From JACRAO01 sp964490895 (GTDB lineage Bacteria; Bdellovibrionota; UBA1018), in assembly GCA_964490895.1 (NCBI GenBank), contig CAZBEI010000109.1:1-20860 (forward strand): a stretch of DNA of 20,860 bases, given 5' to 3'. The translations under genes and the position numbers were made by a program. Shown here in pieces: positions 5,949 to 12,558 of the stretch. The notes beneath the pieces were generated by a model. It was not told the origin of the DNA, searched no databases, and was given only the letters and a program-made list of their open reading frames with translations. Every line of letters begins with the position of its first letter. Position 1 is the stretch's first letter.

Positions 5949-5984
5949 AGAATAGCATGGCTTTAATGTAGTGTCAAACACTAC
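5949..5984 (-). promoter_or_regulatory. brnTA promoter with operator palindrome
   Basis: On the minus strand, a perfect TTGACA (5972-5977) and TATTCT (5949-5954) are 17 bp apart. The palindrome GTAGTGT/ACACTAC (5968-5974 with 5978-5984, three-base centre) spans the -35 box, the natural site for BrnA repression. The predicted start, near 5942, leaves a leader of only about five bases before the brnT ATG. Confidence 0.75.
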
Positions 5985-6115
5985 GATTTCTGGTCTGCAA
6001 TTCAGACACTAAAAAAAGGGGCGCAGTGGGGCCCGGGTGCTGCAACAAAAAACCCAGCGAATGACCTGACTTCTCCCCGGGGCGGGACAAGACTCTGTAA
6101 GACCAGATTAAGGGA
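5985..6115. other. Gene-free part of the 5938-6674 gap
   Basis: This is the left part of a 737-base stretch between brnT and the nucleotidyltransferase gene. It holds a short hairpin GTCTG/CAGAC (5993-6007) and several G/C-rich runs near 6018-6035 and 6076-6090. I see no ORF in it. The rest of the gap contains a small ORF, an apparent gene remnant, a MITE-like element and a structured leader, listed separately. Confidence 0.4.
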
Positions 6116-6262
6116 TTAGTGGGATTTTCGCCGTCGCTGAGCCTCCTCGAGTTCCTGCATGACGCGTTTCAGCTTTTTTTTAGGTTCACCGTCCAAATCC
6201 ACGATGATCCCGGTGTACTGATTAATGTCAGTAATGGCGAATGCATCGTCTGCATAAATCAA
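6116..6262 (-). CDS. Small ORF, 48 aa, unrecognised
   Basis: TTG start (6260-6262) with AGGAGA (6272-6277) nine bases upstream, TAA stop at 6116-6118. The peptide begins IYADDAFAITDINQYTGIIV and ends in a Lys/Arg/Glu-rich helix (KKLKRVMQELEEAQRRRK). The frame stays open upstream to 6325 but without a standard start, so it could be the 3' end of a longer lost gene. Codon pattern and composition look protein-like. No domain can be named. Confidence 0.4.
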   Translation of the reverse strand: MIYADDAFAITDINQYTGIIVDLDGEPKKKLKRVMQELEEAQRRRKSH

Positions 6263-6300
6263 GACAGACCGTCTCCTAGAACAAAATGAACAAAGCTTCT

Positions 6301-6420
6301 CTAGAAATTCATATGAATTCCAAATTCAAAAAATGGACTTTTTTCAAAGAACGGTCGGTTTATGATGTCCTGGTAGCTGGGTCCTGCGATTGCCGCTGTC
6401 CGCAGATTCGATATACCTAG
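6301..6420 (-). pseudogene. Apparent 3' remnant of an outer-membrane-protein gene
   Basis: Reading from the MITE-like element, the minus strand encodes LGISNLRTAAIAGPSYQDII, then NRPFFEKSPFFEFGIHMNF and TAG (6301-6303). The last nine residues alternate in the pattern of a terminal beta-strand and end in Phe, the signature of outer-membrane beta-barrels. Nothing upstream of the element in any minus-strand frame continues the protein. I infer that most of the gene was lost, perhaps in the same event that brought the element. The small size keeps this tentative. Confidence 0.4.
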
Positions 6421-6520
6421 ATTCTGCTGAAAAAGCCTATTTTTTTGTAATTTTGTCGTTGTAAGTGTTTGAAATTATTAAACGCAATTTTTCAAAAAAT
6501 GGCTTTTTCAGCAGAATCTA
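6418..6520. mobile_element. MITE-like element, 103 bp with perfect 20-bp inverted repeats
   Basis: TAGATTCTGCTGAAAAAGCC (6418-6437) is exactly reverse-complementary to 6501-6520. The 63-base interior is AT-rich and has no ORF. Such a small element with long perfect ends is typical of non-autonomous elements mobilised by a transposase elsewhere. The TTCTGCTGAAAAAG core resembles ends of IS1182/IS5-like elements as I recall them, which would need a search. CTAG on the left and CTAA on the right of the ATTCTG core could be a decayed target duplication. As RNA it would form a long hairpin. Confidence 0.7.
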
Positions 6521-6529
6521 AATAAGGGG

Positions 6530-6617
6530 TTGACAGGCCGGAACGTCAGGCTCTTTTGAGTCTGTTTTTGAACAGGATGTTCAAAAAAGTGAGGCCCCCC
6601 CTCCGGAGCCTGGGGGG
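6530..6617 (+). promoter_or_regulatory. Structured leader of the nucleotidyltransferase operon
   Basis: A consensus -35 TTGACA (6530-6535) lacks a good -10 at the right distance. Downstream are a perfect 10-bp stem TTTTTGAACA/TGTTCAAAAA (6565-6574 with 6578-6587, loop GGA), then CCCCCC/GGGGGG (6595-6600 with 6612-6617) enclosing the 8-bp palindrome CTCCGGAG. A further weak stem (GAGCT/AGCTC, 6639-6666) ends just before the ATG at 6675. Three consecutive stems ahead of one short operon suggest an attenuator, operator or RNA regulator. Confidence 0.4.
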
Positions 6618-6674
6618 AGAACCCAAAAAAAGAGAGTTGAGCTAGCCTTAATAATTAGTTAAGCTCTTAGCATC

Positions 6675-7157
6675 ATGGTTCCCTATCAAACCCTTTTCGT
6701 GCAACTACAACAAAAACACATTCAGTACTTGGTCGCTGGCGGATTTGCTGTAAATTTTCATCAAATTCAGAGAGCTACTGTGGATTTGGACTTAATTGTA
6801 CACCTTGAGCGATCCAATGTGCTTGAATTTGTCCATCTCATGGACAAATTAGGGTATGTGCCAAGGATACCTGTAAAATCAGAAGAGCTAGCAGACCCCA
6901 ACAAACGTGCTGAGTGGATTGTTGATAAAGGCTTGATGGTTTTTAGCTTTATCCATTCTCTGAGTCATTATGAAACGGTAGATGTCTTTATCCAGGAACC
7001 CAAACCCTTTGCCGAACTTTATCAGCGAAGATTAGAGGTCAAGGCTTTTGGAGCCATCATCGATGTTATTGGCAAAGACGATCTTATCGAGATGAAGCGC
7101 CTAGCAGGGCGTGATAAGGATCTGTTTGATATCCAGCAACTGGAGAAAAAAAAATGA
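6675..7157 (+). CDS. Nucleotidyltransferase-fold protein (AbiEii/DUF6036-like), 160 aa
   Basis: A minimal polymerase-beta-type nucleotidyltransferase. The catalytic signature is visible: VAGGFAVNFH (residues 20-29) gives the GG pair, RATVDLDLIV (33-42) gives the two metal-binding acids Asp37 and Asp39, and VDVF places the third at Asp103. The C-terminal KRLAGRDKDLFDIQQL (141-156) is the helix found in AbiEii-like toxins and in related antitoxins. It probably transfers a nucleotide to RNA or protein. The next gene overlaps its stop codon in ATGA fashion, giving a two-gene module. No Shine-Dalgarno is seen before the ATG. Whether it is toxin or antitoxin cannot be told. Confidence 0.8.
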   Translation: MVPYQTLFVQLQQKHIQYLVAGGFAVNFHQIQRATVDLDLIVHLERSNVLEFVHLMDKLGYVPRIPVKSEELADPNKRAEWIVDKGLMVFSFIHSLSHYETVDVFIQEPKPFAELYQRRLEVKAFGAIIDVIGKDDLIEMKRLAGRDKDLFDIQQLEKKK

Positions 7158-7315
7158 CTTCACCCCCTTCTGCAGATTGGGGAGAAGCCTCTAGTCAGGT
7201 TTTCCTCAGCCCAGAGCAAATGATAGAATGGCTAGAAGGCTACCGCGAACTCATGATTGAAGTTTGGAAAAATAATCCCGAGCTGCGTAAGCAATGGGAG
7301 GAGAATTATCGCTAA
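7154..7315 (+). CDS. 53-aa partner of the nucleotidyltransferase
   Basis: ATG at 7154 overlaps the TGA of the nucleotidyltransferase by four bases, so it is translationally coupled. The peptide is acidic and Trp-rich, with a helical core (SPEQMIEWLEGYRELMIEVW, then KNNPELRKQWEE). It is far shorter than a HEPN protein, so this is not a standard MNT/HEPN pair. A coupled small acidic protein next to a nucleotidyltransferase suggests an antitoxin or adaptor. No known family recognised. Confidence 0.65.
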   Translation: MTSPPSADWGEASSQVFLSPEQMIEWLEGYRELMIEVWKNNPELRKQWEENYR

Positions 7316-7383
7316 AGCCTCACGCCGGTTCTCTCTTAAAACAAAAGCAACCTGGAGTATGACGACCTAATGGTAGCAACAGG

Positions 7384-8370
7384 TTACGTTATACCCAAGT
7401 TTTGAACCCACCTTCGAATCCCCTCAAGTGCTTCAGTCTCTTCTTGCCAATAAGTGACACCATCAAAACCAGAAAACATGTTTTTGAAGGCTGGATCAGA
7501 CCACCGCTCAGCAATCCATGCTGAATATCTGATCAATCTCAAAGCTCGCAAAGGTTCGATGAGTTGTAAAGTTTTGTGATCAAAACTCCTCATGGTTTCG
7601 TAACCTTCTAATAATAAATTTCTCATTCGTATAGACTCCTCATCCCTTCCTGGAAGGAGTAACCAAAGATCCTGAACGGGTGGACCTAAAACAAAATCAT
7701 CAAAGTCTAAAAAACAGGGACCCTCTGCATTCCAAATGAGATTACCTAAGTGACAATCTCCATGGACTGCTTGAAAGAGGACACCGTCTAAACGAGTGCG
7801 CGCAAGCTCTATCAATTCTTGAGCGACACTCAAGTATCTACTGTGGTAATTGAGATCAATCCAGTTTCCATTTTTTAGCGTTGTAAGTGGAGCAACTCCA
7901 AAAGTTTCAGCATCTAACTGCATTCGATGCCCAACCTTATAACGAGCACCCACTGTGTGGATTCGTCCTATGAAGCGCCCCACTAATCTGAGTTGATCAT
8001 CAGAAAGTTCATCTACAAGACGACCTCTTATTTTAGGAAAAAGTGCAAAATAAAGTCCCAAAGGTGAGAGGCCGAGTGTGTCTCCATTTTTTAGAGCAAG
8101 AGGAGCGGCAACAGGAATCTCTGAAGCATAGAGTTCTTTTACAAACTCATGCTCCTCAAGAATCTGTTCGGCAGTCCATCTCCCAGGTCGGTAAAACTTA
8201 ACAATGACTGGAGCTTGATCCTCAAGTTCGATGTCGTAAACCCTGTTTTCTAAGCTATTGAGGGCTAAAGTGCGCCCCGTAGCACGAACTCCTCCTAATG
8301 CAGCCTCCACCGTGTCCAGGATCAGATCCGGGGTCAGTTCGAAGAAATTTTTCTGCGCAGACAGATTCAT
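7384..8370 (-). CDS. srkA: SrkA/YihE-type stress-response kinase, 328 aa
   Basis: A cytoplasmic Ser/Thr protein kinase of the aminoglycoside-phosphotransferase fold. E. coli SrkA is linked to Cpx stress and protection from programmed death. Length matches (about 328 aa). Seen: LNSLENRVYDIELED (38-52) as the glycine-poor nucleotide loop, VIVKFYRPGRW with Lys58 for ATP, the catalytic loop VHGDCHLGN (202-210, Asp205 and Asn210), and the metal-binding FLDFDDF (220-226). The C terminus carries the family's RLIRYSAWIAERWSDPAF segment. It stands alone: the plus-strand module to the left converges on it, and 355 bases separate it from the histidine-kinase gene. Confidence 0.9.
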   Translation of the reverse strand: MNLSAQKNFFELTPDLILDTVEAALGGVRATGRTLALNSLENRVYDIELEDQAPVIVKFYRPGRWTAEQILEEHEFVKELYASEIPVAAPLALKNGDTLGLSPLGLYFALFPKIRGRLVDELSDDQLRLVGRFIGRIHTVGARYKVGHRMQLDAETFGVAPLTTLKNGNWIDLNYHSRYLSVAQELIELARTRLDGVLFQAVHGDCHLGNLIWNAEGPCFLDFDDFVLGPPVQDLWLLLPGRDEESIRMRNLLLEGYETMRSFDHKTLQLIEPLRALRLIRYSAWIAERWSDPAFKNMFSGFDGVTYWQEETEALEGIRRWVQNLGIT

Positions 8371-8460
8371 AACAATGAATTATCTCAACTAGAGATTTGA
8401 GGATAGGGAAAAATCAAGATTCCCTGTTCTTTTGCTTTTTAATTAAACAATCTAAGAGTG

Positions 8461-8504
8461 AAATAAAAAAGCCCTCGTTCACTTTTTCAAGTTAACGAGG
8501 GCTT
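8461..8504 (-). terminator. Rho-independent terminator of the two-component operon
   Basis: An 11-bp perfect stem (8469-8479 with 8494-8504: AAGCCCTCGTT / AACGAGGGCTT) closes a 14-base loop. Read on the minus strand it is followed by TTTTATTT, so it would stop leftward transcription coming from the histidine-kinase gene, before the srkA gene. It lies 220 bases past the histidine-kinase stop codon. Confidence 0.7.
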
Positions 8505-8625
8505 CCCATCCACCTCTATCAAAACGAATTGACCAGCAGGATTCCCCGATTTTTGTTTCCCATTTCTACGTCCCTTTCATGCTTTTGGGTATACTCTCAC
8601 GACATTCGTGATGACAACGCACTCC

Positions 8626-8653
8626 GCTGACAGAAAATGAGTTTTCTGTCAGC
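8626..8653. repeat. 12-bp perfect stem-loop
   Basis: GCTGACAGAAAA (8626-8637) pairs exactly with TTTTCTGTCAGC (8642-8653) around TGAG. It lies between the histidine-kinase stop and the terminator, so it belongs to the operon's 3' untranslated region. There is no T-tract; it may stabilise the message or be a protein-binding site. Apart from this hairpin and the terminator, I see nothing else in the 355-base gap 8371-8725. Confidence 0.6.
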
Positions 8654-8725
8654 CTTGTCACAATCCATAAAAATCCAAGTTTACAAAAGAGATACTGGGC
8701 ACTTCACCTACGAAGATCCTATTAA

Positions 8726-10096
8726 TCATCTGCACTCATGAGGTAACTCAATCCGAAAAATTGAACCTTTGCCTAGGGTCGATTGCACTCGAATCTTGCC
8801 GCCATGGATCTCAACAGCCCACTTTGAAATTGCCAGTCCAAGTCCAGCTCCTCCGTGGTTTCGATTCCTTGAATCATCGATTCTAAAAAATCGATCAAAT
8901 ATTTTTTTTTGATGAACCTCGTCAATTCCAGGCCCCTGGTCCTTGACTTCAATCACTGCTTTGTCATTATTGTCTGTCACCTCGACCAAAACTAGACCCT
9001 TGTTAGGGGTGTAGCGAATGGCATTGTCAACAAGGTTTACAATGGCTTGCGAAAAGAGAGTCGGATCAATGTCTCTTGTGATTGAAGTTGGGGCAATCAA
9101 TTCTAGTTTTTGTTCCTTTTCTTCGGCTAAGACCCCTAGATTTTCAACTATGGTTTCACAGAGCTTTTTGAGATCTGTTTTTTTATAGTGGATTTTGATT
9201 TGTCCAGAATCGGCTCGTGATAAAACGAGAAGGTTTTCGCAAAGCCCTCTGAGACGATCTGTTTCTTCTAAAATACTAGAAAGCGCTTCTTTGAGGGAGT
9301 TCTCCTCTTTAGAGTTCAGAGCCACTTCTCCGAGAGTTCGAATCACTGTCAAAGGCGTTCTCAACTCGTGGGATGCGTCCGCAGAAAATCTCTTCATTTG
9401 TTCAAAGGATTTCTCCAGACGTTCGAAAGTTTTATTAAATGCCGATGCCAATTTTCCAAGTTCGTCTTTAGGGTTTATGACTGGCAGTCTATCTGATAAC
9501 TTTTCGGCAGTTATTTTCTCTGCATTTTTAGTCATTTGAGACACAGGATGAAGTGCTCGCCTTGCCAGCCAGTATCCCCCCAGTGCTGCAATTCCAATAG
9601 CGAGTGGGATCATCCAAAGAAGAGCTAAAAATAAGTCTGCCAGAACGCGTTCGATGCGCTCAGCCGAGCGAGCAGAGATAATCACATAATTTTTCCCTAA
9701 AAGTTCCTTTGATTTACAGGAGATTCGAAGCGAAATTCCATCTACAGTTTTCCATGTCAATGATTCGTGTCTTTTAATTTTACACAAATCACTTTTAAAA
9801 TCCTCTATTGGTTTTCGGTTTAGACGGCTAGAATAAACAAGAAGTCTGTTTTCATAAACCTCCATACCGAAGCGGTCTTTAGCGCGAAGTCCTTGTTCTT
9901 CTTTTTTAATCCCTGTGAGAACATTTTTTGAATTTGTAATCTGCTCTTCTGTTTGCTCAATGTCAGCCCTCAACTCGCGATCGATTTCAGAAAAGAGCTG
10001 CTTTCGGAGGAGCAAATCAACACCCGTAGAAAATCCTAAAAGTAAAAATCCAAGGACGAGAGTGTACCAGAGAGTAAGTCTGGAACGAATATTCAT
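8726..10096 (-). CDS. Sensor histidine kinase (BaeS/CusS-like), 456 aa
   Basis: An inner-membrane sensor kinase. Transmembrane helix 1 is at about 9-28, a periplasmic sensor region at 30-150, helix 2 at about 153-177, HAMP at 178-231, and the dimerisation/phosphoacceptor domain with ASHELRTP (His243) at 236-300. The ATP-binding domain has the N-box (NLVDNA, 354-359), G1 (DQGPGI, 386-391), F-box (FDRFFR, 400-405) and G2 (GGAGLGLAI, 415-423). All catalytic motifs are intact. The sensor region has Cys105 and Cys127, but no metal-binding signature lets me name the ligand. The gene overlaps the response-regulator gene by four bases. The overall layout matches heavy-metal sensor kinases in size and order. 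Confidence 0.92.
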   Translation of the reverse strand: MNIRSRLTLWYTLVLGFLLLGFSTGVDLLLRKQLFSEIDRELRADIEQTEEQITNSKNVLTGIKKEEQGLRAKDRFGMEVYENRLLVYSSRLNRKPIEDFKSDLCKIKRHESLTWKTVDGISLRISCKSKELLGKNYVIISARSAERIERVLADLFLALLWMIPLAIGIAALGGYWLARRALHPVSQMTKNAEKITAEKLSDRLPVINPKDELGKLASAFNKTFERLEKSFEQMKRFSADASHELRTPLTVIRTLGEVALNSKEENSLKEALSSILEETDRLRGLCENLLVLSRADSGQIKIHYKKTDLKKLCETIVENLGVLAEEKEQKLELIAPTSITRDIDPTLFSQAIVNLVDNAIRYTPNKGLVLVEVTDNNDKAVIEVKDQGPGIDEVHQKKIFDRFFRIDDSRNRNHGGAGLGLAISKWAVEIHGGKIRVQSTLGKGSIFRIELPHECR

Positions 10097-10797
10097 TCGG
10101 GCTCCCCGCTCATTCTAAAACCAACACCACGTACGGTTTGGATTAATTTTACTTCAAAACTACTGTGATCCACTTTTTTTCTAAGCCTTGTGATGTGCAC
10201 ATCAATCACATTATCCAGTGGAGTTGCTCTTTGACTTTCCTTCCAGACATCTCGTGCAAGCATCTCACGCGAAACAAGTCGGCCCTTGTTTTTCATTAAA
10301 TACTCCAATAGTTCAAACTCTCTGACAGTCAGATCAATGGCTTGGTGAGATCGTTTAACTTTTCTCTTGAGAAGGTCGAGTTCAAGATCTTGTACGACAA
10401 GTTTGCTTGTCAGGTCTATTTTATTTCTCCTTAAGAGAGCTCTGATTCGAGCAGAGAGTTCTGGAAAAGCAAAGGGCTTTACTAAGTAATCGTCTGCTCC
10501 AGCGTCAAGTCCAATGATACGGTCTTCGAGGGTGTCTTTAGCTGTGATGATGAGAACAGGAACTCCAGTTCCAAGTTTTCGCAAAGCCTGCAAAATCTCC
10601 ATTCCACTGCGTACAGGAAGCATTAAGTCTAGTAAAACTAAGTCAAAAGAAGCAGTCTGAGCCAAAAAGAACCCATCCTCACCACTACCGCAAACTTGGA
10701 CTTCGTAGCCTTCTTGAGTCAGTCCACGCCGTAGTGCTTCTGCGACTTTTTGTTCATCTTCGATAATGAGTATACGGCCGGATGCTTGATTGGGCAT
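10093..10797 (-). CDS. OmpR/PhoB-type response regulator, 234 aa
   Basis: The receiver domain (residues 8-121) has the acidic pocket Glu13/Asp14, phosphoacceptor Asp57 (LLDLMLP), Thr85 and Lys107 (LVKPF). A winged-helix DNA-binding domain (132-230) ends in TVRGVGFRM. Length is standard for the family. It is the first gene of the operon, with the kinase second and a 4-bp overlap. The 120-base gap to the divergent transporter operon is where it would most simply bind, regulating itself and perhaps the transporter; no clear direct repeat marks a site. CusR/PhoB-like by sequence style. Confidence 0.93.
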   Translation of the reverse strand: MPNQASGRILIIEDEQKVAEALRRGLTQEGYEVQVCGSGEDGFFLAQTASFDLVLLDLMLPVRSGMEILQALRKLGTGVPVLIITAKDTLEDRIIGLDAGADDYLVKPFAFPELSARIRALLRRNKIDLTSKLVVQDLELDLLKRKVKRSHQAIDLTVREFELLEYLMKNKGRLVSREMLARDVWKESQRATPLDNVIDVHITRLRKKVDHSSFEVKLIQTVRGVGFRMSGEPE

Positions 10798-10917
10798 TGG
10801 GAGTTATTTAGCCTTTCTGAGCTAAGAAATACAACAAAAGATAATACCTGGCTCCTGAATTAAAATTAAGTCAATTGTCAGTTTTAAATCTGGCTTTTTT
10901 TGAGATAGGCTCTGGGT

Positions 10918-11556
10918 ATGACAAAAAATATTGTAATGATGCTTTTAGGTGCCTCGCTGACTCTGGCGGCAAAGAGTGCAAAAAAAGAAATAAGTGCTTA
11001 TTCTTTTGATAAGGACCAAGCAGGATCTCTGCCTAAGGGCTGGATTTCTGGTGTCACAGGCAAGGGCAACCCTAAGTGGGAAGTAGTGGAAGACAAGTCT
11101 GCTTTTTCAAAGCCACAAGTACTTCTACAATCTGGTGTGGGAGATTTCCCCTGGGCTGTTGTTGAAAAATTAAGTGTTGAAAATGGAGCGATCGAAGTTC
11201 GCTTTAAGCCCATTTCTGGCGAAGACGATCAAGCAGGAGGAGTGCTGTGGCGTTGGAAAGACGGGAACAACTATTATGTGGCAAGAGGGAATGCTCTAGA
11301 AAATAACGTTTCGCTTTATTACACTGAAGATGGAAAAAGAAAAACTCTAAAATACGTGGACGCACCAGTAAAAAAAAATGATTGGAATATTCTCCGAGTA
11401 GAATTTTCTGGAACTCAAATTAAAGTTTACTTAAATGGAAAAGCTTATATCGAAACCGAAGACAGCCACATCAAAGGGCCGGGCTCTGTTGGGGTTTGGA
11501 CAAAAGCGGATTCAAAAACTGCATTTGATGATTTCAAGTATGAGAGCACAAAATGA
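10918..11556 (+). CDS. Secreted DUF1080/LamG-like beta-sandwich protein, 212 aa
   Basis: A periplasmic or exported protein. The N-terminal signal (MTKNIVMMLLGASLTLAA, cleavage near residues 18-21) is followed by one jelly-roll domain of the 3-keto-disaccharide hydrolase/concanavalin type: SFDKDQAGSLPKGW (29-42), WAVVEKLSVENGAIEVRFK, GGVLWRWKDGNNYYVARGN (107-125), LRVEFSGTQIKVYLNGK and the closing GSVGVWTKADSKTAFDDFKY. These proteins bind or act on carbohydrates, but here no catalytic site can be argued. It starts the transporter operon and overlaps the binding-protein gene by four bases (ATGA), so it probably works with the transporter in the periplasm. Upstream Shine-Dalgarno is poor; an internal Met7 or Met8 could be the true start. 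Confidence 0.8.
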   Translation: MTKNIVMMLLGASLTLAAKSAKKEISAYSFDKDQAGSLPKGWISGVTGKGNPKWEVVEDKSAFSKPQVLLQSGVGDFPWAVVEKLSVENGAIEVRFKPISGEDDQAGGVLWRWKDGNNYYVARGNALENNVSLYYTEDGKRKTLKYVDAPVKKNDWNILRVEFSGTQIKVYLNGKAYIETEDSHIKGPGSVGVWTKADSKTAFDDFKYESTK

Positions 11557-12554
11557 AATCCAGTGTTTTATTGACTGCGCTCTATTTTTTTAGTTTTGTA
11601 AGTGCGAGTGATCAGAGTGAAGTTGTTGTTTACACATCGATAGATGACGCATTTGCCAGACCTATTGCCGACCTTTTTTCAAAAAAGACAGGGATCAAAG
11701 TCAAACTTGTAACCGATACAGAAGAAACAAAGAGCACGGGAGTTGTCAATCGTCTCATAGCCGAGAAATCAAAACCTCAAGCAGATGTCTTTTGGAGTGG
11801 AGACCCTATGAGGGCTGCTCTTTTGAAGTCAAAAGGTGTTTCGTGTCCTTACCATTCTATTGTGGCAAAAGATCTTCCCCCTCTCTACTCTGATCCCGAA
11901 GGTCATTGGACTGGTTTCTCCAGTCGAGCACGCGTTTTACTGGTTAACAAAGAAAAACTCATAAAATATCCACACTCTGTCAAAGACTTAGCCAATCCAA
12001 AATACAAAGGCCAAACTTGTATTGCAAACCCTCTTTTTGGAACCACAGCGATGCATGCGTCTTCACTTTTTGAAACAATGGGAGAGTCAAAGGCTAAAAA
12101 ATTCTTTGAACGTCTACTTAAAAACAAAGTTCAACTTCTTTCTTCAAATGGAGAAGTGAGAAGGAGAGTGTCTGATGGTAGGTGTCTGTTTGGAGTGACT
12201 GATACAGATGATGCGCTCGAAGCCGTGCGTAGTGGAAAACAGGTCGCTATTATTTTTCCTGACTCAAATGGAAGCGGCACTCTTATTATTCCCAATACCA
12301 TAAGTTTGATCCAAGGTGCTCGGCATTTGAATGCGGCAAAAAAGTTTATAGATTATCTCCTTTCACCAGAAACTGAAAAAGCTTTAGCAGAGGGTGATGC
12401 AGGCCAAATCCCTGTTCGCAATAAAATACATGGCCCTAAAGAATTTCCCTCACTCAAAGAGATTAAACCCATGAAAGTCAATGTTGCTCTATTAGACGAT
12501 TTGTCTCGAAATTATCTGCAAGCCTGGGTTGACAGAGTGAAGGCGCAGAAATAA
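11553..12554 (+). CDS. Periplasmic substrate-binding protein, FbpA-like family 1, 333 aa
   Basis: Extracellular solute-binding protein of an ABC importer in the iron/thiamine/phosphonate type group. Residues 1-19 are a signal peptide (SFVSAS). VVVYTSIDDAFARPIADLFSKK and QADVFWSGDPMRAALLK (77-93) are typical of the family. At the place where ferric-binding FbpA proteins have the Tyr-Tyr iron ligands, this protein reads FGVTDTDDALEA (213-224, DTDD at 217-220), and the FbpA His near the N terminus is also missing. So a plain Fe(III) ligand set is absent and the substrate is uncertain. Four Cys are present in the mature part. It is the second gene of the operon. Confidence 0.88.
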   Translation: MKSSVLLTALYFFSFVSASDQSEVVVYTSIDDAFARPIADLFSKKTGIKVKLVTDTEETKSTGVVNRLIAEKSKPQADVFWSGDPMRAALLKSKGVSCPYHSIVAKDLPPLYSDPEGHWTGFSSRARVLLVNKEKLIKYPHSVKDLANPKYKGQTCIANPLFGTTAMHASSLFETMGESKAKKFFERLLKNKVQLLSSNGEVRRRVSDGRCLFGVTDTDDALEAVRSGKQVAIIFPDSNGSGTLIIPNTISLIQGARHLNAAKKFIDYLLSPETEKALAEGDAGQIPVRNKIHGPKEFPSLKEIKPMKVNVALLDDLSRNYLQAWVDRVKAQK

Positions 12555-12558
12555 AAAA

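Noticed and set aside
6675..7315. Standard MNT/HEPN toxin-antitoxin pair
   Set aside because: The partner is only 53 aa and has no HEPN RxxxxH motif.
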